From Okeania sp. SIO1I7 (GTDB lineage Bacteria; Cyanobacteriota; Cyanobacteriia; Cyanobacteriales; Microcoleaceae), in NCBI GenBank assembly GCA_010672585.1, contig JAAHGF010000001.1:1-64000 (forward strand): 64,000 bases of DNA. The letters are read 5' to 3'. Shown piece by piece: positions 28,752 to 39,897 of the stretch. Under the pieces are notes generated by a model. The model searched no databases, was not told the DNA's origin, and saw only the letters and a program-made list of their open reading frames with translations. Made by a program: the position numbers and the translations under genes. Positions within the stretch are counted from its first letter, which is position 1; each line of letters begins with the position of its first letter.

Positions 28752-29435
28752 GTGGTAGTTGGTATCCTGGGCAAAAAACTAGGCATGACACAAGTATTTG
28801 AACCTGAAACAGGAGCAGCAATTCCTGTAACAGTAGTACAAGCAGGTCCATGTGTAGTAACCCAAATTAAAACCGAACAAACAGACGGTTATACTTCAAT
28901 TCAAATAGGATATGGAGAAGCCAAAAATAAAACCCGTCAACTCAATATCAAAGAACCAAAAGAAGTTAATAGATACTTGACTAATGCTCAACAAGGACAT
29001 TTAGTTAAATCTGGTGGTATTCCCTTACGTCATCTACGAGAATACAGAGTAGAAAATACAGGTAACTTTGAACTAGGTCAACAAATAAAAGTCGATCTAT
29101 TTGAAGCAGGCCAACTCGTTGATGTCACGGGAAAAAGTATTGGTAAAGGCTTTGCTGGCTATCAGAAACGTCATAACTTTAGACGTGGACCAATGGCGCA
29201 TGGTTCCAAAAACCATCGTTTGCCTGGTTCCACAGGCCCAGGAACAACACCAGGGCGTGTTTATCCAGGTAAGAAAATGGCAGGACATTTAGGAAACGTG
29301 CGAGTCACTACTAGAAAACTCAAGGTAGTGAGAATAGATACAGAAAGAGACCTATTGCTGATCAAAGGAAGCATTCCTGGTAAACCAGGCACATTAGTCA
29401 GCATTGCTCCAGCCAACATAGTAGGTCAGAAATAG
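28752..29435 (+). CDS. rplC: 50S ribosomal protein L3
   Basis: 227 residues from a GTG at 28752 with GGAG at 28740-28743. The N-terminus [15 protein letters not shown] and the [13 protein letters not shown] motif are signature L3. The long loop [15 protein letters not shown] reaches the peptidyl-transferase centre. First gene of the super-operon; rplD follows after 24 bp. Confidence 0.98.
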   Translation: MVVGILGKKLGMTQVFEPETGAAIPVTVVQAGPCVVTQIKTEQTDGYTSIQIGYGEAKNKTRQLNIKEPKEVNRYLTNAQQGHLVKSGGIPLRHLREYRVENTGNFELGQQIKVDLFEAGQLVDVTGKSIGKGFAGYQKRHNFRRGPMAHGSKNHRLPGSTGPGTTPGRVYPGKKMAGHLGNVRVTTRKLKVVRIDTERDLLLIKGSIPGKPGTLVSIAPANIVGQK

Positions 29436-29459
29436 AAAAAAATTTTTGAGAAAATAAAG

Positions 29460-30098
29460 ATGGTTGATTGTGTCATAAAAAACTGGCAAGGTGAAGAAGT
29501 TGGACAAGCAACTCTCAACTTACGAGTAGCAAAAGAAGAAAGTGCAGCTCATGTTGTTCATAGGTCCTTGAGACTACAAATGGCGAATAACCGCCAAGGA
29601 ACAGCCAGCACGAAAACAAGATCGGAAGTCAGAGGTGGAGGTCGTAAACCTTGGCGACAAAAAGGAACAGGTAGAGCAAGAGCAGGTTCGATCCGTTCAC
29701 CTCTGTGGCGTGGTGGTGGTGTAATTTTTGGTCCTAAACCAAGAGATTACTCCCATAAAATGAACCGTAAGGAAAAACGTCTAGCACTTAGTACCGCCTT
29801 TCAAAGTCGCTCAGAAGACTTAATTGCGATCGAAAATTTTTCCGACCAATTAACAAGACCGAAAACCAAAGAATTAGTCCAAGCGATCGTTCGTTGGGGA
29901 GTAGAACCAGAATCTAAAGTTCTGCTGGTATTAGAAGAGAAACAAGAAAATGTATATCTCTCAGGTCGTAATATTGCGAAACTGAAAATCTCTCTAGCTA
30001 ATAACTTGAATATTTACGATATTCTAGAAGCAGATAAAATCATAGCTACAGCAGCAGCAATAGAGAAAATTCAGGAGATGTATGGGGATAAAAGTTGA
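29460..30098 (+). CDS. rplD: 50S ribosomal protein L4
   Basis: 212 residues. The extended loop near residues 45-90 ([20 protein letters not shown]) lines the exit tunnel, and [13 protein letters not shown] follows. Its 3' end overlaps the rplW start by 17 bp, consistent with translational coupling. Confidence 0.98.
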   Translation: MVDCVIKNWQGEEVGQATLNLRVAKEESAAHVVHRSLRLQMANNRQGTASTKTRSEVRGGGRKPWRQKGTGRARAGSIRSPLWRGGGVIFGPKPRDYSHKMNRKEKRLALSTAFQSRSEDLIAIENFSDQLTRPKTKELVQAIVRWGVEPESKVLLVLEEKQENVYLSGRNIAKLKISLANNLNIYDILEADKIIATAAAIEKIQEMYGDKS

Positions 30099-30393
30099 TT
30101 CACGAGACTTAGTAGATATAGTCAAATGTCCAGTTGTTACAGAAAAAGCTACTAGATTAATGGAACTAAATCAATACACATTTGATGTAGATCCAAGGGC
30201 AACAAAGCCAATGATCAAAGCAGCAATTGAACAACTATTTGAAGTCAAAGTAACAGGTATGAATACCCTAAATTTACCAAGAAAAAAGAAAAGAGTAGGT
30301 AAATTTCAAGGCTTCAAACCTAGATACAAAAGAGCAATTGTCAGCTTAGAAGATGGAGAACCAATTAGGAAAGTTCTATTCCCAGACCTATAA
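30082..30393 (+). CDS. rplW: 50S ribosomal protein L23
   Basis: 103 residues. [20 protein letters not shown] and [18 protein letters not shown] are typical L23 segments; the protein sits at the tunnel exit and is the docking site for trigger factor and SRP. The ATG at 30082 overlaps rplD. It should be followed directly by rplB, but about 950 bp of other DNA intervenes. Confidence 0.97.
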   Translation: MGIKVDSRDLVDIVKCPVVTEKATRLMELNQYTFDVDPRATKPMIKAAIEQLFEVKVTGMNTLNLPRKKKRVGKFQGFKPRYKRAIVSLEDGEPIRKVLFPDL

Positions 30394-30589
30394 ACCCATT
30401 TGGGGTCTATTTATGTAGTTAAAAAGATAGGGAAATGGGAAGATAATAAATATTCTACCTTTTTACCCGATTATATTTCTCGACCTCCTAACTCCTATCC
30501 TAAAAACTCGTACTTTTACCAATGGTATTCAAGTACAAACTCAACAACCATCAAATTTTCAAGTATTTCAGGAAGGTCAAGTATTGCCA

Positions 30590-30976
30590 ATGACAGCCCA
30601 AGCTAAAATATCTGGTCAAGTGATTAATTTGCAGGTGCCGAAAACTCCGGAACAGCATGCAAGTGGTCTGATGTACAGAACTGAGTTAGCTGACGATCAG
30701 GGAATGCTTTTCTCTTTTGACCCACCTCGTCAGGTTAACTTCTGGATGAAAAATTGCAAAATATCTCTTGATATGATATTCCTTCAGTCTGATGTCGTTC
30801 AAGCGATCGCTGTTGATGTTCCTCCTTGTGTAGCTGACCCTTGTCCAATGTATGGTTCTGGTGTACCAGTCGATCAAGTTATTGAAATACGAGGAGGACG
30901 TACTAAGGAATTAGGCTTGAAGGTAGGAGATCGGATTATAATTAGGAATGAGAATTCTATTATATATAGAGGTTAA
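30590..30976 (+). CDS. DUF192 family protein, N-terminus apparently lost
   Basis: About 128 residues from the ATG at 30590 (TTG at 30584 also possible). The DUF192 core is clear: QHASGLMYRTELADDQGML, VNFWMKNCKISLDMIF and GVPVDQVIEIRGG. Family members usually have an export signal. The same frame is open upstream to about 30431 and encodes QVQTQQPSNFQVFQEGQVLP, which looks like the expected linker, but there is no ATG or signal peptide. The start has probably been destroyed, so this may be a pseudogene. It sits unusually between rplW and rplB. Confidence 0.7.
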   Translation: MTAQAKISGQVINLQVPKTPEQHASGLMYRTELADDQGMLFSFDPPRQVNFWMKNCKISLDMIFLQSDVVQAIAVDVPPCVADPCPMYGSGVPVDQVIEIRGGRTKELGLKVGDRIIIRNENSIIYRG

Positions 30977-31067
30977 ATTGCCTAAGTTCCATACTCTCTG
31001 AGTTCTGAAAAAAAATCTGGACTTTATTGAATTCTCATTCCTGAATCTCGCTATGGCTGTAAGTGAG

Positions 31068-31160
31068 AGCTACGCTGCTAACGCGTTTAACGACCGTGAC
31101 AGCTTGTGGACTGGATAACGCCGACGTTGCCAGGTAGAAACAGGAATAGAACAGGCTATC
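31068..31160 (+). pseudogene. Possible TnpB C-terminal relic between DUF192 gene and rplB
   Basis: The frame reads LLTRLTTVTACGLDNADVAR, stop, then KQE, stop. This resembles the TACG...KQE tail of IS891-type TnpB proteins but is short and has in-frame stops. A GCTGAATGCTGAATGCTAAT heptamer array follows at 31277-31310. The rest of 30977-31343 is AT-rich without a gene. Confidence 0.4.
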
Positions 31161-31343
31161 TATAGATAATCATAGATTTTTATAGATAATTGTAGGTTTC
31201 TAAGAACGGTAATTATTCTCCTTTAAAAATTAAAAAGGTCATTAGCCAACCTTAGTAGTTGCTAGATTATTTTAAAAGCTGAATGCTGAATGCTAATAGC
31301 TGAACGCTTACTGTAAAATATAATGAAATAGAGCAAAAAAATT

Positions 31344-32207
31344 ATGGGTATTCGTTCCTATCGACCCTATACTCCAAGTACCCGAGAACATAGTGTATCA
31401 GACTTTGCTGAGATAACTAGCTCAAAACCAGAAAAGTCTCTGGTAAAAAACAAGCATAGACGAAAGGGTCGTAACAACCGTGGTATAATTACCTGTCGTC
31501 ACCGAGGTGGAGGTAGCAAGAAACTATATCGTGTTATCGACTTCCGTCGTAACAAACATAATATTCCGGCCAAAGTAGCATCAGTAGAATACGACCCGAA
31601 CCGGAACGCCAGAATAGCACTGCTACATTATCAAGATGGAGAAAAACGTTATATCCTTCATCCTGTAGGATTAAAAGTTGATACATCTGTTATTTCAGGC
31701 ATCAACGCTCCCATCGAAATTGGCAACGCTTTACCTCTGAGTCAAATTCCCCTGGGTACAGACGTTCATAATGTAGAACTTGTTCCAGGAAAAGGAGGAC
31801 AAATAGTCCGTGCTGCTGGTGCTGCTGCTCAATTGGTAGCAAAAGAAGGCGAGTATGTAACAATCAAACTCCCTTCTGGCGAACGGCGTAAAGTCAGAGC
31901 AAGTTGCTACGCCACTATTGGTCAAGTAGGCAACATCGATCATCGAAATATTAGCTTAGGAAAAGCAGGTCGCAATCGCTGGAAAGGCAAAAGACCAACA
32001 GTTAGAGGTAGTGTGATGAACCCAGTCGATCACCCTCATGGTGGTGGTGAAGGCCGGGCACCAGTTGGTAGAAGCGGACCAGTTACTCCTTGGGGTAAGC
32101 CAGCATTAGGTCTGAAAACTCGTAAGAAGAAAAAACGGAGTGATGCTTTGATAGTACAACGTCGTCGTAAATCTTCTAAACGAGGTAAAGGTGGACGGCA
32201 AAGCTAA
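31344..32207 (+). CDS. rplB: 50S ribosomal protein L2
   Basis: 287 residues, normal length. [15 protein letters not shown] start, the RNA-binding core, and [19 protein letters not shown] near residue 223 with the essential His next to the peptidyl-transferase centre. It is isolated from rplW by 950 bp and from rpsS by 393 bp of repeats. Confidence 0.98.
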   Translation: MGIRSYRPYTPSTREHSVSDFAEITSSKPEKSLVKNKHRRKGRNNRGIITCRHRGGGSKKLYRVIDFRRNKHNIPAKVASVEYDPNRNARIALLHYQDGEKRYILHPVGLKVDTSVISGINAPIEIGNALPLSQIPLGTDVHNVELVPGKGGQIVRAAGAAAQLVAKEGEYVTIKLPSGERRKVRASCYATIGQVGNIDHRNISLGKAGRNRWKGKRPTVRGSVMNPVDHPHGGGEGRAPVGRSGPVTPWGKPALGLKTRKKKKRSDALIVQRRRKSSKRGKGGRQS

Positions 32208-32217
32208 AAGCAGTCTA

Positions 32218-32339
32218 ACGAAGTCAGAAGTCAGAAGTCAGAAGTCAGAAGTTGTTTTTGTAATGTGGATGCGTAAGCAACTCCCAAAAAACATTTCTCC
32301 TTAAAAAGCGGGGCTTTAGACCCAATTATTTTGATAAAT
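32218..32339. repeat. Repeat family G (GAAGTCAGAAGTC ... GGGGTTTTAGACCC), copy 1
   Basis: Tandem GAAGTCA units, then TTGTTTTTGTAA, a TTAAAAAGCGGGGCTTTAG stretch and CCCAATTATTTTGATAAAT. Other copies are at 34051-34173 and 53631-53750. It begins about 10 bp after the rplB stop. Confidence 0.8.
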
Positions 32340-32406
32340 CTAATATAGTGCATCAACTTGAGCAATTCTGACTTTAGTGAAACAGCAGAACATCTGTAAC
32401 TTGAAC

Positions 32407-32568
32407 AAATATTAGCTAAAATCGGCGGGTTCGGTGCCCCCACTATATTTGAAAAGGTTTGTGATGTGGGTGTTCTGGGTGTTTGTAGACGCAGAGCGGC
32501 AACTCTATAGTATCCTCAATCATACGCCTTGAGAGCTGATGGCTGATAGCTGACCGCTGACTGCTATT
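32407..32568. repeat. Heptamer-array repeat element, copy 4
   Basis: GTGCCCCCACTATATTTGAA matches the centre of copy 3 (26995-27175), and AGCTGATGGCTGATAGCTGA followed by CCGCTGACTGCT forms the right array. It occupies the second half of the rplB-rpsS gap. Confidence 0.65.
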
Positions 32569-32600
32569 TCAATAGTATTAAATCAATCATAAATTTAATT

Positions 32601-32876
32601 ATGGCTCGATCATTAAAAAAAGGACCATTCATCGCAGATCATCTATTGAAAAAAATAGAAGATTTAAACGAGAAAAATCAAAAACAAGTAATTAAAACTT
32701 GGTCAAGAGCTTCAACTATTATTCCTGATATGGTGGGTCATACGATCGCAGTACATAACGGACGCCAACACGTCCCTGTTTTCATCTCTGATCAGATGGT
32801 AGGCCATAAATTAGGGGAATTTGCACCGACGAGGACATATCGAGGTCACGGCTCAGATAGAAAGTCTAAAAGATAA
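32601..32876 (+). CDS. rpsS: 30S ribosomal protein S19
   Basis: 91 residues. [19 protein letters not shown], then [20 protein letters not shown] and [12 protein letters not shown] are characteristic of S19 in the 30S head. rplV starts 37 bp later. Confidence 0.98.
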   Translation: MARSLKKGPFIADHLLKKIEDLNEKNQKQVIKTWSRASTIIPDMVGHTIAVHNGRQHVPVFISDQMVGHKLGEFAPTRTYRGHGSDRKSKR

Positions 32877-32913
32877 ATAGAAAACTTGTTGAAATTGATA
32901 ATTGGAGAAAGGT

Positions 32914-33273
32914 ATGCCTGTAGATACCAGTGCAGAAGTAAAAGCAATAGCCCGTTACATCCGAATGTCTCCCTTTAAAGTGCGACGTGTACTAGATCAA
33001 ATTCGCGGCATCTCTTACCGCAAAGCATTGATTATACTTGAATTTATGCCATATCGTTCCTGCGACCCTGTGCGTAAAGCATTGCGTTCAGCAGCAGCGA
33101 ATGCCGAGCATAATCGAGGAATAGACCCAGAAACCTTAATTGTATCCAAAGCTTTTGCCGATCAAGGGCCTTGTTTACCACGCTACCGACCCCGCGCTCA
33201 AGGTCGTGCTTACAGAATTCGTAAACCTACTTGTCACATTACAGTTGCAGTAGCTCCTGTAGTCGATGAGTAA
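32914..33273 (+). CDS. rplV: 50S ribosomal protein L22
   Basis: 119 residues from the ATG at 32914 with GGAG at 32904-32907; an in-frame TTG at 32902 is rejected because it contains the ribosome binding site. [20 protein letters not shown] and the beta-hairpin [13 protein letters not shown] (exit tunnel) are visible. Confidence 0.97.
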   Translation: MPVDTSAEVKAIARYIRMSPFKVRRVLDQIRGISYRKALIILEFMPYRSCDPVRKALRSAAANAEHNRGIDPETLIVSKAFADQGPCLPRYRPRAQGRAYRIRKPTCHITVAVAPVVDE

Positions 33274-33322
33274 GGAAAAGAATTTGAACGATTAGATTAA
33301 ATTAATTTAAGTTATAGAAGTA

Positions 33323-34051
33323 ATGGGACAAAAAATACATCCAATTGGTTTTAGATTAGGCATAACTCAAGAGCATCGCTCTCGCTGGTATGCTGATGCT
33401 AAAAACTACCCAGATCTGTTGGAAGAAGACCACAAAATTCGTAAATATGTAAAGCAAACTCTAACAAATGCAGGTATCTCTCAAGTCAGAATTGAGCGAA
33501 AGGCAGACCAGATAGACTTAGAAGTTAGCACTGCTAGACCAGGTGTAGTGGTTGGTAGAGGTGGAGCAGGTATTGAATCTTTGAGAGTAGGTTTACAACA
33601 ACTTTTGGGTAGCAACCGTCAAATCAGAATCAACGTTGTTGAAGTTACAAAAGTAGACAGTGATGCCATGCTTCTTGGCGAGTACATTGCTCAACAACTA
33701 GAGAAAAGGGTTTCTTTTCGTCGAGTTGTACGCCAAGCTATAACTAGATCTCAAAAGGCTGGCGTAGAAGGCATAAAAGTGCAGGTAAGTGGAAGAGTCA
33801 ATGGAGCAGAAATCGCTCGTACCGAGGTAACAAGAGAAGGTAGTGTGCCATTGCATACATTGAGAGCGGACATTGATTATGCCTACTGTACTGCTAAAAC
33901 AATTTACGGCATCCTGGGGATCAAGATTTGGATCTTCAAAGGAGAAATTATTCCTGGTCAAGAAGATGTGGGAAATGCTCAAGTAAATCAACCAAAACGT
34001 AGACAACAAAAACGTCGTCAGCAATATGAAGACAGGTCTAACGAAGGTTAA
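33323..34051 (+). CDS. rpsC: 30S ribosomal protein S3
   Basis: 242 residues. [17 protein letters not shown] start; KH domain [14 protein letters not shown] near residue 75; C-terminal domain [21 protein letters not shown] Gln/Arg-rich tail ends the protein. Repeat family G begins exactly at the stop codon, separating it from rplP by 184 bp. Confidence 0.98.
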   Translation: MGQKIHPIGFRLGITQEHRSRWYADAKNYPDLLEEDHKIRKYVKQTLTNAGISQVRIERKADQIDLEVSTARPGVVVGRGGAGIESLRVGLQQLLGSNRQIRINVVEVTKVDSDAMLLGEYIAQQLEKRVSFRRVVRQAITRSQKAGVEGIKVQVSGRVNGAEIARTEVTREGSVPLHTLRADIDYAYCTAKTIYGILGIKIWIFKGEIIPGQEDVGNAQVNQPKRRQQKRRQQYEDRSNEG

Positions 34052-34173
34052 TGAAGTCAGAACTCAGAAGTCACAAGTCAGAAGTTGTTTTTGTAACGGG
34101 GATGAGTGAGCAACCGTCCAAAAACCCGGTCGCCAATCAAGGCGGGGTTTTAGAGCCAATTATTTTGATAAAT
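34051..34173. repeat. Repeat family G, copy 2
   Basis: GAAGTCAGAACTCAGAAGTC tandem units, then TTGTTTTTGTAACGGGGAT and CAAGGCGGGGTTTTAGAGCC. AAACCC...CGCC-loop-GGCGGGGTTT can fold as an imperfect T-tailed stem. Confidence 0.8.
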
Positions 34174-34235
34174 AACTTCAAAGCATTTAACTGAGTTTCT
34201 AGGAAAATACTAAATTAAGCACAAAATAGTAGACT

Positions 34236-34649
34236 ATGTTAAGTCCTAAAAGAACAAAATTCCGTAAACAGCAACGCGGACGAATGAGAGGTAATGCAAA
34301 TAGTGGCAATAGCATTGCCTTCGGTGAATTTGCTCTCCAAGCATTAGAACCTTCTTGGATTACTTCCCGTCAAATAGAAGCTTCTCGTCGTGCCATGACT
34401 CGTTATATCCGTAGGGGTGGGAAAATATGGATTCGTATATTTCCAGATAAACCTGTGACAATGCGAGCAGCAGAAACCCGTATGGGTTCTGGTAAAGGTG
34501 CCCCAGAATATTGGGTAGCAGTAGTTAAACCAGGGCGCATTATGTTTGAGTTAGGTGGAGTTGCAGAAGACATAGCTCGCGAAGCTATGCGTTTGGCATC
34601 ATTTAAGTTGCCAATTAAGACTAGGTTTATTACACGCGATGGAGATTAA
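34236..34649 (+). CDS. rplP: 50S ribosomal protein L16
   Basis: 137 residues. [19 protein letters not shown], then [20 protein letters not shown] and [14 protein letters not shown] match L16 near the A-site tRNA elbow. The stop is followed by rpmC after 6 bp. Confidence 0.98.
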   Translation: MLSPKRTKFRKQQRGRMRGNANSGNSIAFGEFALQALEPSWITSRQIEASRRAMTRYIRRGGKIWIRIFPDKPVTMRAAETRMGSGKGAPEYWVAVVKPGRIMFELGGVAEDIAREAMRLASFKLPIKTRFITRDGD

Positions 34650-34655
34650 TAATCT

Positions 34656-34946
34656 ATGCCTTTTCCTAAAATAGAAGAAGTGAGGAATTTGAGTGATGAC
34701 GAGCTTGTCGCTGAAATAGTTAACACTAAGCGAGAATTGTTCAATTTACGGATGTTAAAAGCCACCGGAAGATTGGAAAAACCTCATCTGTTTAAACACA
34801 ATCGTCATCGACTGGCTCAATTGTTAACAATAGAAAGAGAACGAGAATTAGAAAAAGAAGCAGAAGTTTCTACTCAAGAAGTAGCAGAATCAGTTTCAAA
34901 CCCATCTTCAACTACCAGTGTTGAAGCAGCAGATGACACAGAATAA
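34656..34946 (+). CDS. rpmC: 50S ribosomal protein L29 with extended acidic C-terminus
   Basis: 96 residues, versus about 63 in E. coli. The core two-helix hairpin is residues 1-66 (LSDDELVAEIVNTKRELFNL). The extra ~30 residues are Glu/Ser/Thr-rich and probably disordered. Extended L29 tails occur in cyanobacteria; this one is at the long end. Confidence 0.95.
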   Translation: MPFPKIEEVRNLSDDELVAEIVNTKRELFNLRMLKATGRLEKPHLFKHNRHRLAQLLTIERERELEKEAEVSTQEVAESVSNPSSTTSVEAADDTE

Positions 34947-35060
34947 ATTAAAACTTTAATAAGTGTTGCAATTAGTAAATTATTAATTGTTTACATTGTA
35001 TTAAAAGTATTTATCGGGAAAATTAAAGAACACTTTATTATTCATAAAACAAGGAAAATT

Positions 35061-35309
35061 ATGGCAGCTAAAGAAAGAGTAGGTGTAGTTGTCAGCAACA
35101 AAATGGACAAAACAATAGTGGTGGCGATCGAAAACCGCTCTGCTCACCCCAAGTACGGCAAAACAGTTGTGAAAACTAAAAAATATAAAGTTCACGACGA
35201 AGAAAATAAATGCAATGAAGGCGATCGAGTTCGGATTACAGAAACTCGTCCAATGAGTCGTACTAAACGTTGGCAACTTGCTGAGATCCTCAACTCCAAG
35301 ATTAGTTAA
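35061..35309 (+). CDS. rpsQ: 30S ribosomal protein S17
   Basis: 82 residues. [20 protein letters not shown] and [16 protein letters not shown] are S17 OB-fold signatures; binds 16S rRNA early in assembly. AAGGA lies about 9 bp before the ATG. Confidence 0.97.
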   Translation: MAAKERVGVVVSNKMDKTIVVAIENRSAHPKYGKTVVKTKKYKVHDEENKCNEGDRVRITETRPMSRTKRWQLAEILNSKIS

Positions 35310-35402
35310 TGGTTGGTTTTATTGGTCTTTGTAAACCTATTAAAATTAACAAATCAATTAACTTTAATTCCAACACATCTATCAAACATCACAAAAACAG
35401 CA

Positions 35403-35771
35403 ATGATTCAACAACAGTCCATATTAAATGTAGCTGATAATAGCGGTGCCCGAAAATTAATGTGCATCCGTGTAATAGGTGGTGGCAATCGCCGCTATGC
35501 TCGTATAGGTGACGTTATAATAGCTGTAGTCAAAGACGCATCTCCTAATATGGCTGTCAAAAAGTCAGATGTAGTGAGAGCTGTTGTTGTCCGTACTAGG
35601 AAAGGTTTACGTCGAGAGACCGGCATGAGTATTAGATTTGACGATAATGCAGCAGTAATTATTAACCAGGATGGAAATCCACGAGGAACTCGTGTATTTG
35701 GTCCAGTAGCTCGTGAATTACGAGATAAAAATTTTACTAAAATCGTATCCCTAGCACCGGAGGTACTATAA
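35403..35771 (+). CDS. rplN: 50S ribosomal protein L14
   Basis: 122 residues from the ATG at 35403. The frame stays open to 35313, but only the shorter form gives the standard start [40 protein letters not shown] near the end is typical. The rplX ATG follows the stop immediately. Confidence 0.97.
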   Translation: MIQQQSILNVADNSGARKLMCIRVIGGGNRRYARIGDVIIAVVKDASPNMAVKKSDVVRAVVVRTRKGLRRETGMSIRFDDNAAVIINQDGNPRGTRVFGPVARELRDKNFTKIVSLAPEVL

Positions 35772-36143
35772 ATGGCTTCTAAAAAGAAAAAACCTCAAAT
35801 GAGCGCACAGGGAAAACCTATACGCTATAAAATGCACGTTAAGAAAGGTGACACAGTTCAAATAATTGCCGGAAAAGATAAAGGCAAAGTAAGCGAAATT
35901 ATTAAGGTGTTGCCAAAAGTTAGCAAAGTTGTAGTGAAAGATGTTAACGTCAAAACAAAGCACGTTAAACCTCAGCAAGAAGGAGAGTCAGGTAAGATTG
36001 TTACAATTGAAGCTCCGATTCACAGTTCTAATGTGATGCTCTATTCGAGCAAAGAAAAGGTAGCTAGTCGCATTTGTTACATATTTACAGATGATCGTCG
36101 CAAAGTGCGAAAGCTCAAAAAAACAGGAGAAATTATTGATTAA
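35772..36143 (+). CDS. rplX: 50S ribosomal protein L24
   Basis: 123 residues. The KOW motif [17 protein letters not shown] is near residues 24-40 and [18 protein letters not shown] follows. The start codon abuts the rplN stop. Confidence 0.97.
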   Translation: MASKKKKPQMSAQGKPIRYKMHVKKGDTVQIIAGKDKGKVSEIIKVLPKVSKVVVKDVNVKTKHVKPQQEGESGKIVTIEAPIHSSNVMLYSSKEKVASRICYIFTDDRRKVRKLKKTGEIID

Positions 36144-36237
36144 TCATAAGTAAATAATGGTTAAAATTAGTAAATTAAAGATTAGAATCAAATCACTATT
36201 TACTGGATAAATTACTAAACTAATAGTTACCAAAACT

Positions 36238-36783
36238 ATGGCAGAAAGACTAAAGAATTTTTACCAAGAAAAAATTGTTCCCAAAATGATGGAGCAATTT
36301 AAGTATAAAAATATTCACCAGGTACCAAAACTGGTTAAAGTAACATTGAACCGGGGTTTAGGGGAGGCATCTCAAAATGCTAAAGCTCTAGACTCATCAA
36401 TCAAAGAAATAGCTACAATTACAGGCCAAAAACCAGTAGTAACTAGGGCGAAAAAAGCGATAGCTGGCTTTAAAATTCGTAACGGAATGCCAGTAGGAGT
36501 TATGGTGACTCTACGCTCTGGAAAAATGTATGAATTCCTAGACCGACTAATTAATTTAGCATTACCTAGAATTAGAGATTTTAGAGGCATAAATCCTAAA
36601 AGCTTTGACGGTCGAGGAAATTACAGCTTAGGCATAAAAGAGCAGTTAATTTTTCCAGAGATAGAATATGACAGTATTGATCAAATTCGAGGAATGGACA
36701 TTTCAATTATTACTACAGCTAACACTGATGAGGAAGGCCGCGCCTTACTTAAAGAAATGGGAATGCCCTTTCGGAATAATTAA
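36238..36783 (+). CDS. rplE: 50S ribosomal protein L5
   Basis: 181 residues. [20 protein letters not shown], then [20 protein letters not shown] and [20 protein letters not shown] are L5 signatures. It contacts 5S rRNA in the central protuberance. Confidence 0.98.
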   Translation: MAERLKNFYQEKIVPKMMEQFKYKNIHQVPKLVKVTLNRGLGEASQNAKALDSSIKEIATITGQKPVVTRAKKAIAGFKIRNGMPVGVMVTLRSGKMYEFLDRLINLALPRIRDFRGINPKSFDGRGNYSLGIKEQLIFPEIEYDSIDQIRGMDISIITTANTDEEGRALLKEMGMPFRNN

Positions 36784-36812
36784 CTTAAAGTAGTTAAGGA
36801 AAAAAGGAAAAA

Positions 36813-37214
36813 ATGGCGGCTAACGACACAATATCAGATATGTTGACGCGAATTCGCAACTCCTGCATGGCGCAACATACAACCACAAAAGTTCCAGCAA
36901 CAAAGATGACTCGCAGTATTGCTAAAGTATTGAACGAGGAAGGTTTTATTGGTGGATTTGAACAAGAAGGTGAAGGTATTAAGAAGTTCTTAGTAATTTC
37001 TTTAAAATACAAAGGCAAAAATCGACAACCGATTATTAGATATCTGAAACGAGTTAGTAAACCTGGACTCCGGGTCTATAAAAATCGTAAAGAATTACCA
37101 CGAGTTTTAGGTGGAATAGGAATAGCTATTATTTCCACATCTAGTGGAATTATGACTGATAGAGAAGCTAGAAAAAGAGGCATCGGAGGAGAAGTCCTTT
37201 GTTATGTTTGGTAG
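36813..37214 (+). CDS. rpsH: 30S ribosomal protein S8
   Basis: 133 residues. [19 protein letters not shown] start and [20 protein letters not shown] end. AAGGAAAAAAGGAAAA precedes the ATG. The stop is followed within 2 bp by an AATTATTAATT repeat run to about 37262, and rplF starts 260 bp later. Confidence 0.98.
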   Translation: MAANDTISDMLTRIRNSCMAQHTTTKVPATKMTRSIAKVLNEEGFIGGFEQEGEGIKKFLVISLKYKGKNRQPIIRYLKRVSKPGLRVYKNRKELPRVLGGIGIAIISTSSGIMTDREARKRGIGGEVLCYVW

Positions 37215-37300
37215 TAATTATTAATTATTAATTATTAATTATTAATTATTAATTATTAATTACCTCTTCTTTAAAAGAACAGGATCAACTCAAAGTTTTT
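37215..37300. repeat. ATTATTAATT run with family-F left end
   Basis: Seven tandem ATTATTAATT-type units directly after the rpsH stop, then TTACCTCTTCTTTAAAAGAA. No terminator or gene is evident before rplF. Confidence 0.6.
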
Positions 37301-37474
37301 TTCTTTTTATCTCTGTAAAAAAGGAAGCTTGAAACCACTTTGTTTTTGGTAAAACTGTTGATTTCGTGTCTTGAATTGATGTAATTAAAACTTTTGCAAG
37401 AGGTCTGTTCGAGAGCTATTCACTAACCGAAAGAAAACAATATCTAGCAATCTAATATATATACAAAGAAAGCT

Positions 37475-38014
37475 ATGTCTCGAATTGGTAAACTTCCAAT
37501 CAAGATTCCCAAAAAAGTGACCATTACCATTGATGGTCAAAAAGTAACAGTAAAAGGCCCGAAAGGTGAACTTTCTAGGGTGATATCGCCAGAAATAGCT
37601 GTTGAAGAGCAAGAAGACACTATTGTGGTTAAACCACGAACTGAAACTCGCCGTGCTCGTCAGCAATATGGCCTATCTCGAACTTTAGTTGCCAATATGG
37701 TCGAAGGCGTATCAAAGGGATATGAAAAGCGACTACAGATTCAAGGAGTAGGATATCGTGCTCAAGTTCAAGGCAAGAACTTGATCTTAAACGTAGGTTA
37801 CAGTAAACCAGTAGAAATGCCTCCTCCTGATGGTATTCAGGTGGCAGTAGAAAATAATACTAATGTAATTGTTACTGGTATCAATAAAGAATTGGTAGGA
37901 AATACTGCTGCGCGAATTCGTGCTGTTCGTCCACCAGAAGTATACAAAGGTAAAGGCATTCGCTATGCAGGTGAAATGATTAAACTCAAAGCAGGTAAAT
38001 CAGGTAAGAAATAG
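37475..38014 (+). CDS. rplF: 50S ribosomal protein L6
   Basis: 179 residues. [17 protein letters not shown] start, internal duplication typical of L6, and [20 protein letters not shown] near the end. rplR starts 3 bp after the stop. Confidence 0.98.
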   Translation: MSRIGKLPIKIPKKVTITIDGQKVTVKGPKGELSRVISPEIAVEEQEDTIVVKPRTETRRARQQYGLSRTLVANMVEGVSKGYEKRLQIQGVGYRAQVQGKNLILNVGYSKPVEMPPPDGIQVAVENNTNVIVTGINKELVGNTAARIRAVRPPEVYKGKGIRYAGEMIKLKAGKSGKK

Positions 38015-38017
38015 ACA

Positions 38018-38374
38018 ATGAAGTATACTCGTAAAGACTCTGTCAGAAAACGGCATCGTCGGGTGCGAAAAAAGGTATTTGGTACATCAGAACGTCCTAG
38101 ATTATCAGTATTTCGCTCAAATCTGCATATCTATGCTCAAGTGATTGATGATACTAAACAACATACCTTGGTTGCAGCATCAACTGTAGAACCAGAATTA
38201 AAATCAAGTTCCGGAGCTAACTGTGATGCTTCTGTGCAAGTAGGAAAATTAATTGCACAGCGGTCGCTGGAAAAAGGAATAGAAAAAGTAGTTTTCGACC
38301 GTGGTGGAAATATTTATCATGGCCGTGTAAAAGCTTTAGCTGAGGCAGCTCGTGAAGCTGGATTAGACTTCTAG
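38018..38374 (+). CDS. rplR: 50S ribosomal protein L18
   Basis: 118 residues. [20 protein letters not shown] and [20 protein letters not shown] are L18 signatures; binds 5S rRNA with L5. Confidence 0.98.
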   Translation: MKYTRKDSVRKRHRRVRKKVFGTSERPRLSVFRSNLHIYAQVIDDTKQHTLVAASTVEPELKSSSGANCDASVQVGKLIAQRSLEKGIEKVVFDRGGNIYHGRVKALAEAAREAGLDF

Positions 38375-38425
38375 ATAATTAGTAAAGTTACACACAAAAA
38401 ATGAACTTGACAAAAGGTAACAACT

Positions 38426-38959
38426 ATGGCAGAACAACAGCAACGTCGTAAGAAAAATAACCGTACAAAAGAGAAAGAAAGTGAGTGGCAAGAAAGGGTT
38501 GTCCAAATCCGCCGAGTCACTAAAGTTGTTAAAGGTGGTAAAAACCTGAGTTTCCGAGCTATTGTTGTCGTAGGCAATGAAAAAGGTCAAGTGGGCGTCG
38601 GAGTAGGTAAAGCAGCAGATGTTATAGGTGCTGTCAAGAAAGGAGTTGCGGATGGCAAAAAACATATGATTGAAGTCCCTCTGACAAAATCTAACTCTAT
38701 TCCTCATCTTGTAAATGGTTTTGGTGGTGGAGCTAAAGTGATCATGCGTCCAGCAGCACCAGGTACGGGAGTTATTGCGGGAGGAGCTGTGAGAACAGTT
38801 CTGGAACTAGCAGGTGTTCAGAATATATTAGCCAAACAGCTAGGGTCTAATAATCCATTAAATAATGCTAGAGCTGCTGTTAACGCCTTATCTGCTTTGA
38901 GAACATTGGCCGATGTTGCTCAAGAACGAGACCTACCTGTGGAACATCTATATGCTTAG
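38426..38959 (+). CDS. rpsE: 30S ribosomal protein S5
   Basis: 177 residues. A basic N-terminal tail precedes [20 protein letters not shown], the S5 dsRBD-like domain. [19 protein letters not shown] follows. S5 helps fidelity and mRNA unwinding at the entry channel. A 234-bp repeat-containing gap precedes rplO. Confidence 0.98.
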   Translation: MAEQQQRRKKNNRTKEKESEWQERVVQIRRVTKVVKGGKNLSFRAIVVVGNEKGQVGVGVGKAADVIGAVKKGVADGKKHMIEVPLTKSNSIPHLVNGFGGGAKVIMRPAAPGTGVIAGGAVRTVLELAGVQNILAKQLGSNNPLNNARAAVNALSALRTLADVAQERDLPVEHLYA

Positions 38960-39193
38960 AGCAGGCAACAGGCAAAAGTTTTAAGCACCCCTTTTGACCA
39001 ATAAAGTAAGGTCTCAAGTCTCCCCTTTTAAGAAGATGAAAAAAGTCAGCTTCAGTATTTCAAGCCTCCCTATTGCATGAGGTACTGATAACTGATAACT
39101 GAAATGATGGTGGGGTATTGGACTCGCAAAAGAAAAGATAAAATTTGAATCTTGATCTTAGTGGCAAATTAATAGGTAGCAAGATAAAACAAT

Positions 39194-39646
39194 ATGAGAT
39201 TAAAAGATGCAATTCCTAAAAAAGGTTCTCAGAAACGCCCTCGTAGATTAGGACGAGGCATCTCGGCAGGTCAAGGTGCAAGCTGTGGTAAGGGGATGCG
39301 TGGTCAAAAATCTCGGTCTGGTAGCAGTACTAGACCTGGTTTTGAAGGTGGTCAAAATCCTCTTTATCGTCGCTTGCCAAAGTTAAAAAGTTTTCCGATG
39401 GTAAATCGGAAGAAATATACAATTATCAATGTGGGTAAGTTGGCATCATTACCAACTAACACAGAGGTAACTCTTGCCTCTCTAATGGAAGTGGGAATTA
39501 TTACAAGTAATGATGGACCGCTCAAAGTCCTCGGAGATGGAGAGTTGAATGTTGCTCTAAATGTTCATGCTATAGGGTTTACAGCTACAGCTCGTTCCAA
39601 AATAGAAGCAGCAGGTGGTAGTTGCCAACAAATAGGTAAGAATTAA
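39194..39646 (+). CDS. rplO: 50S ribosomal protein L15
   Basis: 150 residues. [20 protein letters not shown] and [18 protein letters not shown] are typical L15. The GAATTAAGAATTTAGAATTT repeat starts at its stop codon, and secY follows 251 bp later. Confidence 0.98.
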   Translation: MRLKDAIPKKGSQKRPRRLGRGISAGQGASCGKGMRGQKSRSGSSTRPGFEGGQNPLYRRLPKLKSFPMVNRKKYTIINVGKLASLPTNTEVTLASLMEVGIITSNDGPLKVLGDGELNVALNVHAIGFTATARSKIEAAGGSCQQIGKN

Positions 39647-39897
39647 GAATTAAGAATTTAGAATTTAGAATTACCTTTTCTTATAAATTTAAGAGGATTG
39701 GTTAGAAGGATTTTTTTTCTTTTTTCTTCATAATTTTCAGTAAACTTTCTAGTTTTTTCAAGTTATCTCAAGTAGAGTTTCAAAAGCTTTAGTTGAAGAA
39801 AAACCCTTAGTTATCAAACAAATAAAATCTCTAGAAGCGGAGGATTCTACCTAATTTTGCTAAAATCAAAAATATAAAATAAAAATCTCAAATAAAT

